In this document: positions 45,067 to 57,000 of the stretch, one piece after another
Position numbering within the stretch: the stretch's first letter is position 1
Layout: the number at the start of each line of letters is the position of its first letter
Source of the DNA: Flammeovirgaceae bacterium SG7u.111
GTDB lineage: Bacteria; Bacteroidota; Bacteroidia; Cytophagales; Flammeovirgaceae
DNA length: 64,000 nucleotides
Assembly (NCBI GenBank): GCA_034044135.1
Contig: CP139021.1
Location: forward strand, 4,727,635 to 4,791,634
Reading direction: 5' to 3'
Program-made: the position numbers and the translations under genes
The notes under the pieces: generated by a model
What the model saw: only the letters and a program-made list of their open reading frames with translations
What the model was told of the DNA's origin: nothing
Database searches by the model: none

Positions 45067-46278
45067 ATGAAAGTAACTAAGATAAAAAAATTGGCTTATA
45101 CCATGCTAGGTATACTCGCCATCATTTCTTGTAACGACGAGCTGGAGTTTAGGGAGCCGACCACCATAAGCGGTGCTGTACCAAGACCAGTAAGTGAAGT
45201 AACGGTAGAAAATCTTCCGGGAAAAGCTAAGATATCCTATTCTTTGCCCGACGACAGCAATTTACTTTATGTAAAAGCCTCTTATACCCTACCAAACGGA
45301 ACTCCCCAAGTAGTGAAAGCTTCTTATTATGAAGATGTCCTTTTGATAGAAGGCTTTGCCGATACGTTGGCACATGAGGTCAGTGTTTACTCGGTTAGCC
45401 GCTCTGAAATAGAGTCTGCCCCTGTTAAAGTAAATATCAAACCCCTCGAAGCTCCTATCTGGAAAGTTTTTGAAAGCATAGAAGTATTAAATGCCTTTGG
45501 CGGATATAACCTCAGTGCAACAAATGAGTTTGAAGAAGATATCTCGATCCAAATCATGCGTAAAAATGATTTAGGAGCATTTGAAGTTGACCAATACAAA
45601 AGTATTTATACTTCATTGGCAGACATCACTTCTAAAGTGAGGGGGCTAGATACCTTGAACTATGAGTTCAAAATGTTTGTGATAGACAAATGGGGAAACT
45701 CTACAGATACGTCTACAGTGAATGTATTACCTATTTATGAAACGGAACTTTCGAAAGACAAATTCAAAGGTTTTGTATTGCCTGGCGATGCTCCTCAGGT
45801 TACCAATGGTGCAAGTCTCGAATATGCTTGGGACAACCGCTTAGGATGGCCATATACCAGCTTTACCTATCAAACTGCAGGTGGACCAGACCCTCATATG
45901 ATCACTATAGACCTCGGTAGCATGGCTCAATTGAGCAGGCTTTGGTATCGTCCCTTCCCTGAACTTAACCCTAGCCAATTCTTCTACCTAACCACTATGA
46001 AAAGGTTTGAGATTTATGGTTCGGCCTCCCCATCTCTAGATGGCGCACTCGACGATAGCTGGCTCTTGCTTGGTTCATTTATATTGGATAAACCATCAGG
46101 TTCTGCTTACGGACAAGATACGCCCGAAGACCGTGCCGCTGGTGAAGCAGGCTTCAACTTCGAGCTAGATATAACCGCACCTAAAGTGAGGTACATACGG
46201 ATACGATGCTTAGAAAACTATGCTGGCGGAACTGCCCAAAGCATAAATGAACTAGGTATTTATGGCGATCCACGCTAA
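45067..46278 (+). CDS. Surface lipoprotein with DUF4959/DUF5126/DUF5000-type domains
   Basis: 403 residues. Lipoprotein signal with lipobox IISC (Cys22). Three parts: an Ig-like N-terminal domain (about 30-120: 'LPGKAKISYSLPDD'), a middle domain (about 125-220), and a C-terminal galactose-binding-like (F5/8-type) sandwich (about 240-403) with 'ITIDLGSMAQLSRLWYRP', 'FEIYGS' and the end 'VRYIRIRCLENYAGGTAQSINELGIYG'. Such proteins are encoded downstream of SusC/SusD and are taken to be surface glycan-binding proteins. No catalytic residues are seen. Confidence 0.82.
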   Translation: MKVTKIKKLAYTMLGILAIISCNDELEFREPTTISGAVPRPVSEVTVENLPGKAKISYSLPDDSNLLYVKASYTLPNGTPQVVKASYYEDVLLIEGFADTLAHEVSVYSVSRSEIESAPVKVNIKPLEAPIWKVFESIEVLNAFGGYNLSATNEFEEDISIQIMRKNDLGAFEVDQYKSIYTSLADITSKVRGLDTLNYEFKMFVIDKWGNSTDTSTVNVLPIYETELSKDKFKGFVLPGDAPQVTNGASLEYAWDNRLGWPYTSFTYQTAGGPDPHMITIDLGSMAQLSRLWYRPFPELNPSQFFYLTTMKRFEIYGSASPSLDGALDDSWLLLGSFILDKPSGSAYGQDTPEDRAAGEAGFNFELDITAPKVRYIRIRCLENYAGGTAQSINELGIYGDPR

Positions 46279-46296
46279 CCTGATTTAAATTTAACC

Positions 46297-46339
46297 TGTC
46301 TGGCAAACAGTCCGGTAACCCGCCGCTTTTTGCCAGACA
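46297..46339 (+). promoter_or_regulatory. Intercistronic hairpin between the two lipoprotein genes
   Basis: An 11-bp perfect stem, TGTCTGGCAAA (46297-46307) with its complement (46329-46339), with a GC-rich loop. Not followed by a T-run; may stabilise the upstream mRNA. Confidence 0.5.
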
Positions 46340-46354
46340 TTAATATAAAACATT

Positions 46355-47530
46355 ATGAAACCTATGAATATATGGTATAAAATAAGAATGATCATTGGAT
46401 GCCTATTTTTGGCTTTACTATCATTCTCATGTAGTGACTGGGATACATTCAAGAAATTTACTGAAGGTGGCGAGATTATATATCCTGGTAAAATGCAGTC
46501 AGTAATTATCTACCCAGGTAAAGAAAGGGTCCAATTCAATGGCATCTTAAATCCTGATCCTAATATTGTCAGTTACAAAATCCGCTGGAACGATAACAAG
46601 GACTCCATCACATTTGACATAGATAAGCCATCAGGTCAATTGCCAGTGGAAAACATCTTTAGCGTAGACGAAGGGGTAAAAAGTTTTGAGGTCTATACTT
46701 TCGACGCAAAGGGCAATGTTTCAATTCCAGTAAATGCTGTTGGGGTATCTTACGGCGATGCTTATAGAAGGAAGCTGAACAATAGGCTTATTTCTGATTT
46801 GACTTTTGAAGATTCTGGAACAACTATTAACTGGTCGCAAATGGATCTCAGCACAGGTCCGCAATATACTGTAGTAGAATACGAAGTTGGCGGTGAAGCC
46901 AAAACGCTAGAAACCCCTATTTCCGAATCAAGCACTTTTCTTGAAGGCGTTACTAGCACAACAACTATTAAGTACAAAACTGTATTTAAACCTGAGTCAA
47001 CCAGTATTGATACTTTCTCTACCACATTTGAAGATTACTTAGTGAAAATCCTTCCTCAGATGAAAAACATACGAGTGCCCTTTGCAGCATCAGCAACCAA
47101 TGGCAGGTGGGGTATTTTAGCTGATTGGGCAACCAACGAAGCTGCCAAAAACCACGATGGCTATGGCGGCTGGGACGAATGGAATGGCAATATTTTCAAC
47201 GTTGAATCTGGCTGGGGAAGCCCGAACATAACAAACGGTAAAATCTACCAAACCTTGAACCTTCCTGCTGGTAGCTATACCTTCAAGATTGATGAATTGC
47301 TGAGTACCAACATAGTTGACACAGACCCTGTTTACCTAGTAGCGGCTGAAGGAACTACGTTACCTGATGTGGAAAACATAGACGATGCTTTAGTCTATAC
47401 CCAGTTCCTAGGGAATGAAATTGTATTTGAGGTGGCAGAAGACAAACAAGTGTCCATTGGAATCCTTACGTCACAGCAAGGAGATAAATTTTACAATATC
47501 GTTGCTTTTGATTTCTACTTAAATGAGTAG
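46355..47530 (+). CDS. Surface lipoprotein with DUF4998 and DUF5013-type domains
   Basis: 391 residues. Signal with lipobox SFSC (Cys26). N-terminal part (about 40-230) like DUF4998: 'GEIIYPGKMQSVIIYPGKERV' and 'VSYKIRWNDNKDS'. C-terminal part (about 240-391) like DUF5013: 'WATNEAAKNHDGYGGWDEWNG', 'LPAGSYTFKI' and the last strands 'KFYNIVAFDFYLNE', a beta-sandwich resembling a carbohydrate-binding module. The last gene of import locus 2. Probably a second surface binding protein for the same substrate. Confidence 0.82.
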   Translation: MKPMNIWYKIRMIIGCLFLALLSFSCSDWDTFKKFTEGGEIIYPGKMQSVIIYPGKERVQFNGILNPDPNIVSYKIRWNDNKDSITFDIDKPSGQLPVENIFSVDEGVKSFEVYTFDAKGNVSIPVNAVGVSYGDAYRRKLNNRLISDLTFEDSGTTINWSQMDLSTGPQYTVVEYEVGGEAKTLETPISESSTFLEGVTSTTTIKYKTVFKPESTSIDTFSTTFEDYLVKILPQMKNIRVPFAASATNGRWGILADWATNEAAKNHDGYGGWDEWNGNIFNVESGWGSPNITNGKIYQTLNLPAGSYTFKIDELLSTNIVDTDPVYLVAAEGTTLPDVENIDDALVYTQFLGNEIVFEVAEDKQVSIGILTSQQGDKFYNIVAFDFYLNE

Positions 47531-47559
47531 TAACCCATTAAATCAAACAACAACTTTTG

Positions 47560-47590
47560 GGGAATGCCTTAACCGGTGTTCCCTTTTTAA
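47560..47590 (+). terminator. Terminator of import locus 2
   Basis: GGGAATGCC (47560-47568) pairs with GGTGTTCCC (47575-47583) using two wobble pairs, loop TTAACC, then a T-rich tract. It lies 30 bases after the last stop codon of the operon. Confidence 0.8.
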
Positions 47591-48035
47591 TTTTTTTTGG
47601 ACAGAACCATTTCGTTTCCAATCCCTCAGATGTTATTAATTTCTCACAAAAACATATTGACAATACCCCTACTTTAAAGCAACCTGTCACAGGTTTAGGT
47701 AAAACACCTAGAGATTTAAGCATATCTACCAAATGCCACCCTTCCTGCGTTTAATATCCCTTCTTCATAAAACAAAATATCCTATAACTTTCAAAATAAG
47801 CTTTGTTTTAATAGCACTTTTTTATTTCACCTCTTAGCCTCAATCAATTAAAACCGGTATTCAACAAAACTAAACGCCAATTTCCAAGCCCATCTATCAC
47901 ATTGGAGTTTACTTGTAAATACTAGATCACTCATGGGGCACGTTCTGTACTTAAGTCAACGAAAAGGGCAAGACTACTGCATTTCTTGCCCGTAAAAATT
48001 TGAATCATCCTAAACAAAACAAACACTAGTTAGAC
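47591..48035. other. Upstream region of the giant protein gene
   Basis: About 445 bases, AT-rich, no credible gene. It contains a small hairpin (AACCTG/CAGGTT near 47679-47695). The promoter of the giant gene should be in the last 100 bases, but I see no exact -33/-7 pair. Confidence 0.4.
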
Positions 48036-51000
48036 ATGGTGAAAAAGTTACACCTCTACCAAGATTGGTTTGGAAAATCTACTATATATTCCATAAGCCT
48101 AGTATTTCTACTTCTTTTATCATTTCAAGAAACAACAGCTCAACGCTATTGGGTCGGGGGAACAGGCAACTGGAGCGATACCAACCATTGGTCCACCGCT
48201 TCTGGAGGAGCCGGTGGAGCGACTATCCCTTCAAGTTCTGAAGACGCTATCTTTGATGCAAACTCCTTTACAGCAGGTGGGCAAATAGTCACCCTCGATA
48301 TTGATGGAGAGTGTAGAGATTTTGAGTGGAATAATGCAACGAATTCTCCCGAATTCACCGGCGCAGCTGGTAGAACATTAACTGTTCACCGCTATAATTT
48401 CACCCTCATCGATAACATGACTTACTCCTTTTTAGGAGAGTTGATTTTTGTTCGAAATGGAAACGTGTTGATCGAGCTAGGCGGAGCTTCTAAAACCCTT
48501 GGGAATATGACGTTTCTAATGGATAATAGTAGCACTACTAGGTCTGCAGTGATAAGAACTACTGGCGCAGATATGGCTGATACTTATGTGATAGGCGATG
48601 TAGTAGTGGATAGTGCCAATTATCTATACTGGCATAACAATAGTACAACCACAAACACCAATGTTGAATTTGGAAATATTGATTTGGCTATCAATAGCAA
48701 TTTAAGAGTGAATGCCCCTAATGGAGGTTCTTCAACCAGTACTTTTGGAAATATCACCCTTCAAGAACAAAATGATCTCAGGGTCTATGCAATCACAAAT
48801 ACCTTTAATGGCACCATTGATATTAACCAAAACAGAAATGATTATGTTATTTTTGGAAAGACTGACGGCTCCTCAACAAATATCTTCAATGGTTCAGTAA
48901 CAGCCAGCGGTAGGTCAAATAGCCGTGATAGGATACGTTTTTATAACAATAGCACTTTTCAGTCTACGGTCACACTTCTTGATACCACAGAGGCTAATTT
49001 CTATGATGGAGCTATATTCAATGATTTGGTAACTATTGGGGCAGGAACAGGTTTTGCCGATGGTGAAAGGTGTGAAATACAATTTATAAATAATACAACT
49101 TTCAATGCAGGTTTAACTGTCGGCGATTATTCTTTTATAGAATTTGGAGATAATGATGGGGGAGAAATAACCGATGCAGAAACCATTTTTGCCAGCAATA
49201 CACCTGTTACTTTTGGAAATGACTTAGATCTTCTTTTCAGAAAGAATGCGACCTTTGAAGGAAATGTCACGATCGGAAATGACTGTGAGATTGACTTCAA
49301 CGGTGGTGATAATACTTTTGAAGGAACTGTTACCATTGGCTCTCAAGATGTAACTGGCAGAAACATCGTTTTTAACAATACCAATATTTTTGAAGATGCT
49401 GTTGTGGTCAATGGGAGCCAATATGACTACAACAGAATCATATTTGAAAACAGTACTTTTGAAAGTACTGTCGACCTACAAGGCACGGACGTTAAAGCCA
49501 GTTTTGATAATGACTGTACTTTCAATGGCTTAGTAACTGTTGCTGACAATGGAGAAGCAAGGTTCAGGGAAAGTGATATATTTAATGCAGGTGCCACATT
49601 TGGAAACAATACTTTAGTAAGGTTTGCTGATGACAATATAACAGGTTCTTCTACTACATTTAACTCAGCTGCACCTGTCACTTTTGGCACAGGGGTCGAT
49701 ATGATCGCTGATAGAGATTTTTTCATATCTGGAGACTTAAGCTTTGGCGATGACCCTTCTCGAGTACAATTTAGCGGTTCAGAGAATATATTTAATGGCG
49801 ATGTTGACTTCGGAATAGATGCAAGAGCCAATTTTTACAACTTGAATACATTTAATGGCAATGTCACTATTGCAAGTGTAGAAGGAGGATCAAATGATTT
49901 GTTCAGGTTTTATGGCAGTACTTTCAATGACGCTGTTAGTATCACAGGTTCTTCTACCACTCCTTATGGCTTGAGGTTTTATGGAAGCGAATTCAATGAA
50001 AAACTGACATACGTAGATGGACAAGCGAGCTTTGAAAGCTCTTGTAGTTTCCACCATGATGTAGATATCCAAGGAGGGGTTGTGTACTTTAGGGAAGACG
50101 ACACTTTCGACAATACCCAAAATGGAGCTGCAACTTTTCAAGCCAGAAATGCTGATATTATATTTGGACAAAGAACAAATACAACACACACAACCACTTT
50201 TGATGTACCCGTGACATTCGGCACTGGTGTAGATGTGATCTCTCGATACAATACCATTTTCAACAGCACTGTTAACTTTGAAGACGATATCACTAATGCA
50301 CTTTTTGCCGACTATGGAAACAGTACAAGCACTACCCACAATGATGATGTGACAATAGGGCAAAACAACACGGTTGAGTATGAAGGTATGGTCACATTTA
50401 ACGAACCTTCAGGAACAACCCTACTCACCGTGGGTGAAAATTCGACTTTAAATCTTGATACCAGAAATGGTGATAACACTTTTTTGGATATTACTTGTCT
50501 GGAAGGTGCATCCATCAATTTCAATCCTAACTATTCTAATCAAGTTGATGGGAGTACAATTCGAGACTTCATCTTGACTAATTTCAATGATATAGCATTT
50601 AACCGGTATAACACAGTAACAATCACTTCGATGACTGCAAATGCCGGCTCAGGAGGTTGTGAAGAGTGGATTTATTTACACAGCCATGATTTAAACCAAA
50701 ATAACAACAGAGGACTTGTATCATTTGCCTCTCCGCAAACCCTTACAGGTGTAATAGCATGGAAACTAAATGTAACAAGCTCAAACCTTACAATAGACTA
50801 TGGAAAAGACCTTGGAAGAAACCAAGGAATTACTTTTAATCTAGCCCCTGCCAGAACAGTCCCTCTCGACTTTTATTGGGTTGGAGGTAGAGACGGGCTC
50901 ACCAAACTTTTTGGAGACAATGAAAACTGGAACAACCCTTCCAACTGGGTTGCAGGAAATTCTTCTTTTGCCGCTGCCACCAATAATAATGGCTGTATTC

Positions 51001-54000
51001 CTGTAGAAGGTGACAATGTCTATTTTAATGCTAATTCATTTACATCGGCAGGAAAACAGGTTGTGGTAAATGTAGATGCGGCATTCCATGACATGGACTG
51101 GACTGGCTCACTCAACAATCCTGAGCTTACTGAAAGCGGAACATATACACTAGATATTGACGGCTCTGTTACTTTTGTAGCGGCAATGACCTCTTCTTAT
51201 ACTGGGGCAGTAAACTACATTAGCGATGAAGCCGAGGTTTTGGTAACTGCCGACCAGACCTTTGGTGGCGATGTCACTTTCAATAATACAACAGGTTCTT
51301 GGCAGTCAAATGGAGCATTGAATTGCACTGGCACTTTATCTCTAGAAGAAGGAATATTAGACTTAGAAGCATTTAACAGTAATGTTAGCTGCGATAAATT
51401 CATTATGAATTCAGGAGCCGACTTGGCCAGAACCCTTAATTATGGAGGAACAGGCACAATTTCGATTACCGGTAACGGTACGGGCGTAGATGCTGTAGTT
51501 GATTTGAGAGGTGCAAATTTAACGATTTTTCCAGCTTACGATGCGGTTACTATACCACAAACCTCTAATTGGTCAATTGAGGGCACATCCCACTCAGATA
51601 TCCAGTGGGGTGATAATCCTTTGAACATTGGCAATGTAACTATTGATATTGGGAATAATAGGGATGCGTTTTTCTATAGTGATGCCGTAGCTGCTGACTT
51701 GTTCACTTACGGCAATTTGACTATTACAGATTTCACTGATGCGTTCTTTTATGGTGATTCAAAAAAACAATATGGCTCCATGATCACTGGTGAGGAAACC
51801 GACACTGATTTCGATGGTGAAGAAATTCATTTCACTGGTGACATAGTTTATGGCATTGAAAATACTTGTGATGTAAATGGCACTACTAATACTTACCAAG
51901 CTGTTACTATTGGTTCAGGCGACACTTCACCTAACTATAATTTCAGATTCAATGGCACAAACACTTTCAATGGTGATGTATTAATAGATGGCCGCTGTGA
52001 TAATACTGATAGAATACATTTTTATAACAGTACTTTTGAACAAACATACACGATGGAATCGCCCACAAGAGCAAGGACAATTGGCCCTGCTATTTTCAAA
52101 GGGCTAGTAACAACCCAAGATGGCACATCCTCAGATGTTTCGGATAGAGTAAGCATGAGGTTCAGAAATGACGCCACTTTCCAAGGAGGCGCCTATTTTG
52201 GCGATTATTCTTGGGTACAATTTAATGACCCTGGAGAAGCAGACCAAGGGACTTTCGCCCAATTTGAAGGCAGCAATACCGTTGAATTTGGAGACTATGT
52301 ATATGTAGATGCATATGAAGATTTATTTTTTGTAGAGGATGCATCGAACAATGCTCCGCCAGTAATTATTGGAGACAACACTATTCGTTTTGAAGCTGAT
52401 GAAAATGTAGTAGTCGATAATACACTTACAATTGGCGACAATGCCACTTATATCCGATTCTGTAACGAGGAGGGCGAAGGCACTTTTGGCGATGCTGTCG
52501 CTATAGGAGAGAATAACTCAACAATCTATTTTGAGAGAGACAATGTTTTTGCTAGTACATTTGATATTGGAAATGGCTCTGTAGTTCAAATAAACGACAA
52601 TGATTCTATCAGTGTTTTCCAAGGAGATGTAACCATTGGTGATGACGCTGACGTAGAGTTCAGGAAGAAAAATACATTTGAGCAAAACCTTACCATTGGA
52701 TCAAATGCAATGGCAACATTTAGTCAAGAAACGTCCAATGCAACCCAACCTGTTTATACCTTAGTTCAAGGAAATGTAGACATTCAAAATGGGGCAACCG
52801 CTGACTTTAGACGGGAAAATGAATTCCAAGGTACTTTCGATACAGGTTCTGATGTATATCTTATTTTCAATAATAGTGAAAACTCTACTTCAACTTTCAA
52901 AGGTTTAGTTGATATTGGCAACAATAACGAAGGCTATTTTGAAAGGAATAATATTTTTGAAGCAGCAGTAACTGTTGGGAATAACGCCAGCCTCACTTTC
53001 AACAGAGACGGGCGTGATACAGAATTTCAAAGTACCCTTACTATTGGAAATTCAGGAAACACAAGCTTTGGAAGAAAGGTGAATTTTTACGACGATGTTC
53101 TTTTTGGTTCACAAGCAAGAAGCACCTTCACTAACCTTGAAGATGACTCTACTATTGTACATACTCACCTAGAACTTGGCATAGATAATGAAGCTGATTT
53201 TTACGGCGATTTAATATTCACTAAAGCAGCTATTGACGCTGACTACGAATTTGAGATTGGCCAAAGAAGTATAGTCACGTTGAATGAAAGAGGCTCCAAC
53301 AATGAAGATGGAGTATTTCAAGACATACATTTAAGCGAAGAGGCAAGGTTGACTTTTGCTAATAGACGTAACTCAGTCAGAAACCTTCATACAGAGACCT
53401 ATAACATCATTGAACTTTCAACTCATGGAACTACTACGGTTACTAATGAATTCACTGCAAGTGTTACATGTAACGAATGGCTGATTGTTAGGTCAGATAT
53501 TTCAGGTGATGATGCCGAGATTGAATTTACCACTAAAAAACAAGATTGGTCAAACATTGTAGTACAAGATTTGACCGTGTTAGGTCCAACAAACTCTGGT
53601 TCTAATTTCCCATTAGAAATATTTGAAGGAGTAAACCTTGACAACCTTGCTGAAACCACTAGCGACGGCAATGAAATAGATTCGGGACATGGAAGTTATG
53701 ACCCATTAAAAACAATTTACCTTAATGCGGAAAGAACTCCTAAAACACTTTACTGGATTGGTAGAGGTACTACTACCCCCGATTGGAGTAATATAGATAA
53801 CTGGTCAGAATCAAGTGGTGGAACTATTTCTGGCTGTATTCCAAATCCAATTGACTCAGTTGTGTTTGACAATAATTCATTTACTGCAAACAACCAACAA
53901 GTAATCATAGACATTGCAAATGCAGCTTGTGGTGGTTTTAGCTGGGTGGCAACTAACTTCACTGGGATAATGGAAGGCGATGCCCTAAATACCCTTCAAG

Positions 54001-57000
54001 TTTATAGTGATTTTTCTGTAAATGATAATTGGGATAACCAATTTTGGGGTACTGTAGAATTTTATTCGGCAAAAGCTATCTCAAGAGAAATTAATCAATC
54101 CTCAGGCGTAAGTCCGATAAATTTCCTTGGCCCTATTACCTTCTCGGCAAGTTATGATATTTCTTCAAGCCCCTACAACTGGAAATTTGATGATCCTATC
54201 GACATAAATGATGGTGATACAACTGATATCTATGACAATTTCTTTAGCCATCACCAAGGGTATGTTTGGGCAAATGGCCAAGATATTAACGTAGAAGGAG
54301 ATTGGGAAATCCAAGCTGATGGTTATTTTATACATGGAGACAACACCGTCACCTTTGATGGAAACATCGACAACGTAACGATCGAAACTAACGAACAAGC
54401 ATTTTATAACTTGGTAGTTAATAAAATAACCGCTATTAGAGATGTGCAAATCATTACCGATGACGTAACTATCGACAATGATTTGACCATTACTTCTGGA
54501 AGGCTTTGGGACAGCAATGAAGGTACAAGTGCCCCAAAAGCTATCAATGCAACCGAAACAGGTACTGTGACCATTACCGCAAACGGTTCATTACTGCTCG
54601 GCTCCAACAACAATACTGCCGCAACCTCATTCCCTAATTTTGGTACTTACAATCTTGACGATGCAAGTACAGTATATTTCAGGCATAGGGATAACCAAGA
54701 CCAAAATATCCAGAATGCAGATAATGAACCAATTGAATTCGGCAACCTAGTTTTGATGAATGCTAGAGATGGCTCAGGTGGTAACAGTGGCAATATTGCT
54801 TATAAGTACTTATTAGCACCAGTTACAATCAATGGAGCATTAAGCATTTTAAACAGAACAACTTTTAATGATCAGGGTAACCAAGTTACAGGTAACCTAA
54901 ATACGGAAGACTCACTTACAATGGTTGATAACGCAACTTTTATTGTGGGCGATGAGGATGATGGCACTTCTTTACCTCAATTCTATACTTACAACTTAGG
55001 CGATGACTCTGAAATAATATACAACAGTGGTGTTGCCCAACCTATTAGGGGAATTGATGACGGTGGATCTTCTAATGGCAGCTATGCCAACCTGACCATA
55101 ACGAATTCAGATAGTGCAAGTACTTCTACCCCTGTATTAAAAACCTTAGATAATCCTTTGAGAATAAGAGAGGCGTTTAGGATTTATGACGACAACCATG
55201 TTTGGGACGAAGGGCACCAAATAACTGCGCTTAGCAACAACAGTTGTGAATTGTATACTGAAATAAATACAATCCTAACTTTTGGTTCTGTAGATTCGGC
55301 AACAATCTTTCCTGGCTTCCAAAGTGATGAAATCTTCTTAGATCTCAACTCAACTATAATTTATGCCTCTGGAGCATCAGATGACCAACAGGTAAGAAGG
55401 CTTGCTAATGGTGATAATTCAGAAAGAAGTTATGGAAACTTGAAGTTTATCAACTTGGACTCAACCGCCCATACCAACGGTATTGTAACCAAAACTCTTG
55501 CAGCCAGTCCTTCTGCTCAAGACGGCAGTAATACTCTAAAGGTAAGAGGTGATTTATACATAGGTGATTACAATAATGTAATTGACGCAGGCTATCAGAT
55601 TGAAGGAAACAGCACTGATGGAGGGTCAATCGAAATTGACGACAATGCAATTCTGACCTTAGGAAGCTCAACTGTAGCAACCCTTTTCCCTCTATATTTC
55701 GATGCGTTTGATTTGGATGCAAATAGTGAGGTAATCTACAATGCTGGAGTAACCCAAACTATCAAAGGACTTTATAATTCAGGTGATCTCACGGCAAATG
55801 ACAACTATGGCCATATTACATTGATAAACTCTGATGGAGGTTCATTGATAAACAAGACGCTCGATGCTGAAATGAATGTGAGAGGTAATTTAACGATCCA
55901 AAGTAACAACAATTTGGTTGACGATGGTTTCCAAATCTACGGAGGTGCTGCTACAAGCAATACACTTGAGCTATTTGGAGATGCAAGCCTTACACTAGGT
56001 GGCGATGCAACCGATTCGGAAAACACGGTTTTCCCTATCTTCAACACAACCAACTTGCACCATGGTGATTCACCAACCAGTACCGTTTATTACACTTCAA
56101 ACCGTGAAGATGCAGTGCAAGAAGTAGCAGGTGGGCTTGATTACGGAAACCTTGTCATTACTTCGGTTAATACCACAGTAAGCACAGAAAAAGAACTTCA
56201 GGCGGCTACTAATATCCATGGCAACTTAGATATTACAGGTGTAAATTCAGGAGAAGAAATAATCTTTAACGACAATGGTTTCCAAATAACAGGAAACGCA
56301 ACAGGAACTGTTACCTTAGGAGCAAGATCTACATTGCAGCTGGGAGATGAAGTTACGGCAACCCTATTCCCTCTCACCTACCCTAGGGACAATGCGTCGT
56401 TGTTGTTGGATGATGCCAGTACAGTTACCTACAATGCGGGTGATGGAGCTGCAGGTATCCCTCAACTGATTGCAGGTGGGTTTGATTACGGAAATTTGAC
56501 ATTGACAAACCCAACAGCATCTTCGCAAGTCAATAAACAACTTGAAGCTGCTGTGCAAATTGACGGAAGTTTGACTATCAACACTCAAAACCATTTGATA
56601 GATGATGGTTTTCAAATCACTGGCAACGCAGACGCAAGCAACTTGATGACAATGGCGGCAAACACTACGCTTACTTTGGGCAAAGCTGGAGCCGGTACAT
56701 TTGCCACCGAGTTCCCGTTACTTTTCATCCGAAACAACACGAATATCCTACTGAACGATGCCAGTGAGGTCATTTACAATGCTGGTGATGACAATACGGA
56801 TGCCCCTCAAATGGTAGCAGGTGGTTTTAATTATGGAAACTTAACGTTTACCAATCCAACTGCTGGAGGCAATATAGAAAAACACTTGCAAGCAGATGCT
56901 ACAATTGATGGTGACCTAACTATTAATACACTGAATACTGTTTTTGACAAAGGCTTCCAGTTCATAGGAAATGCTTCTGGTGATTTAACTATTGCTGCAA

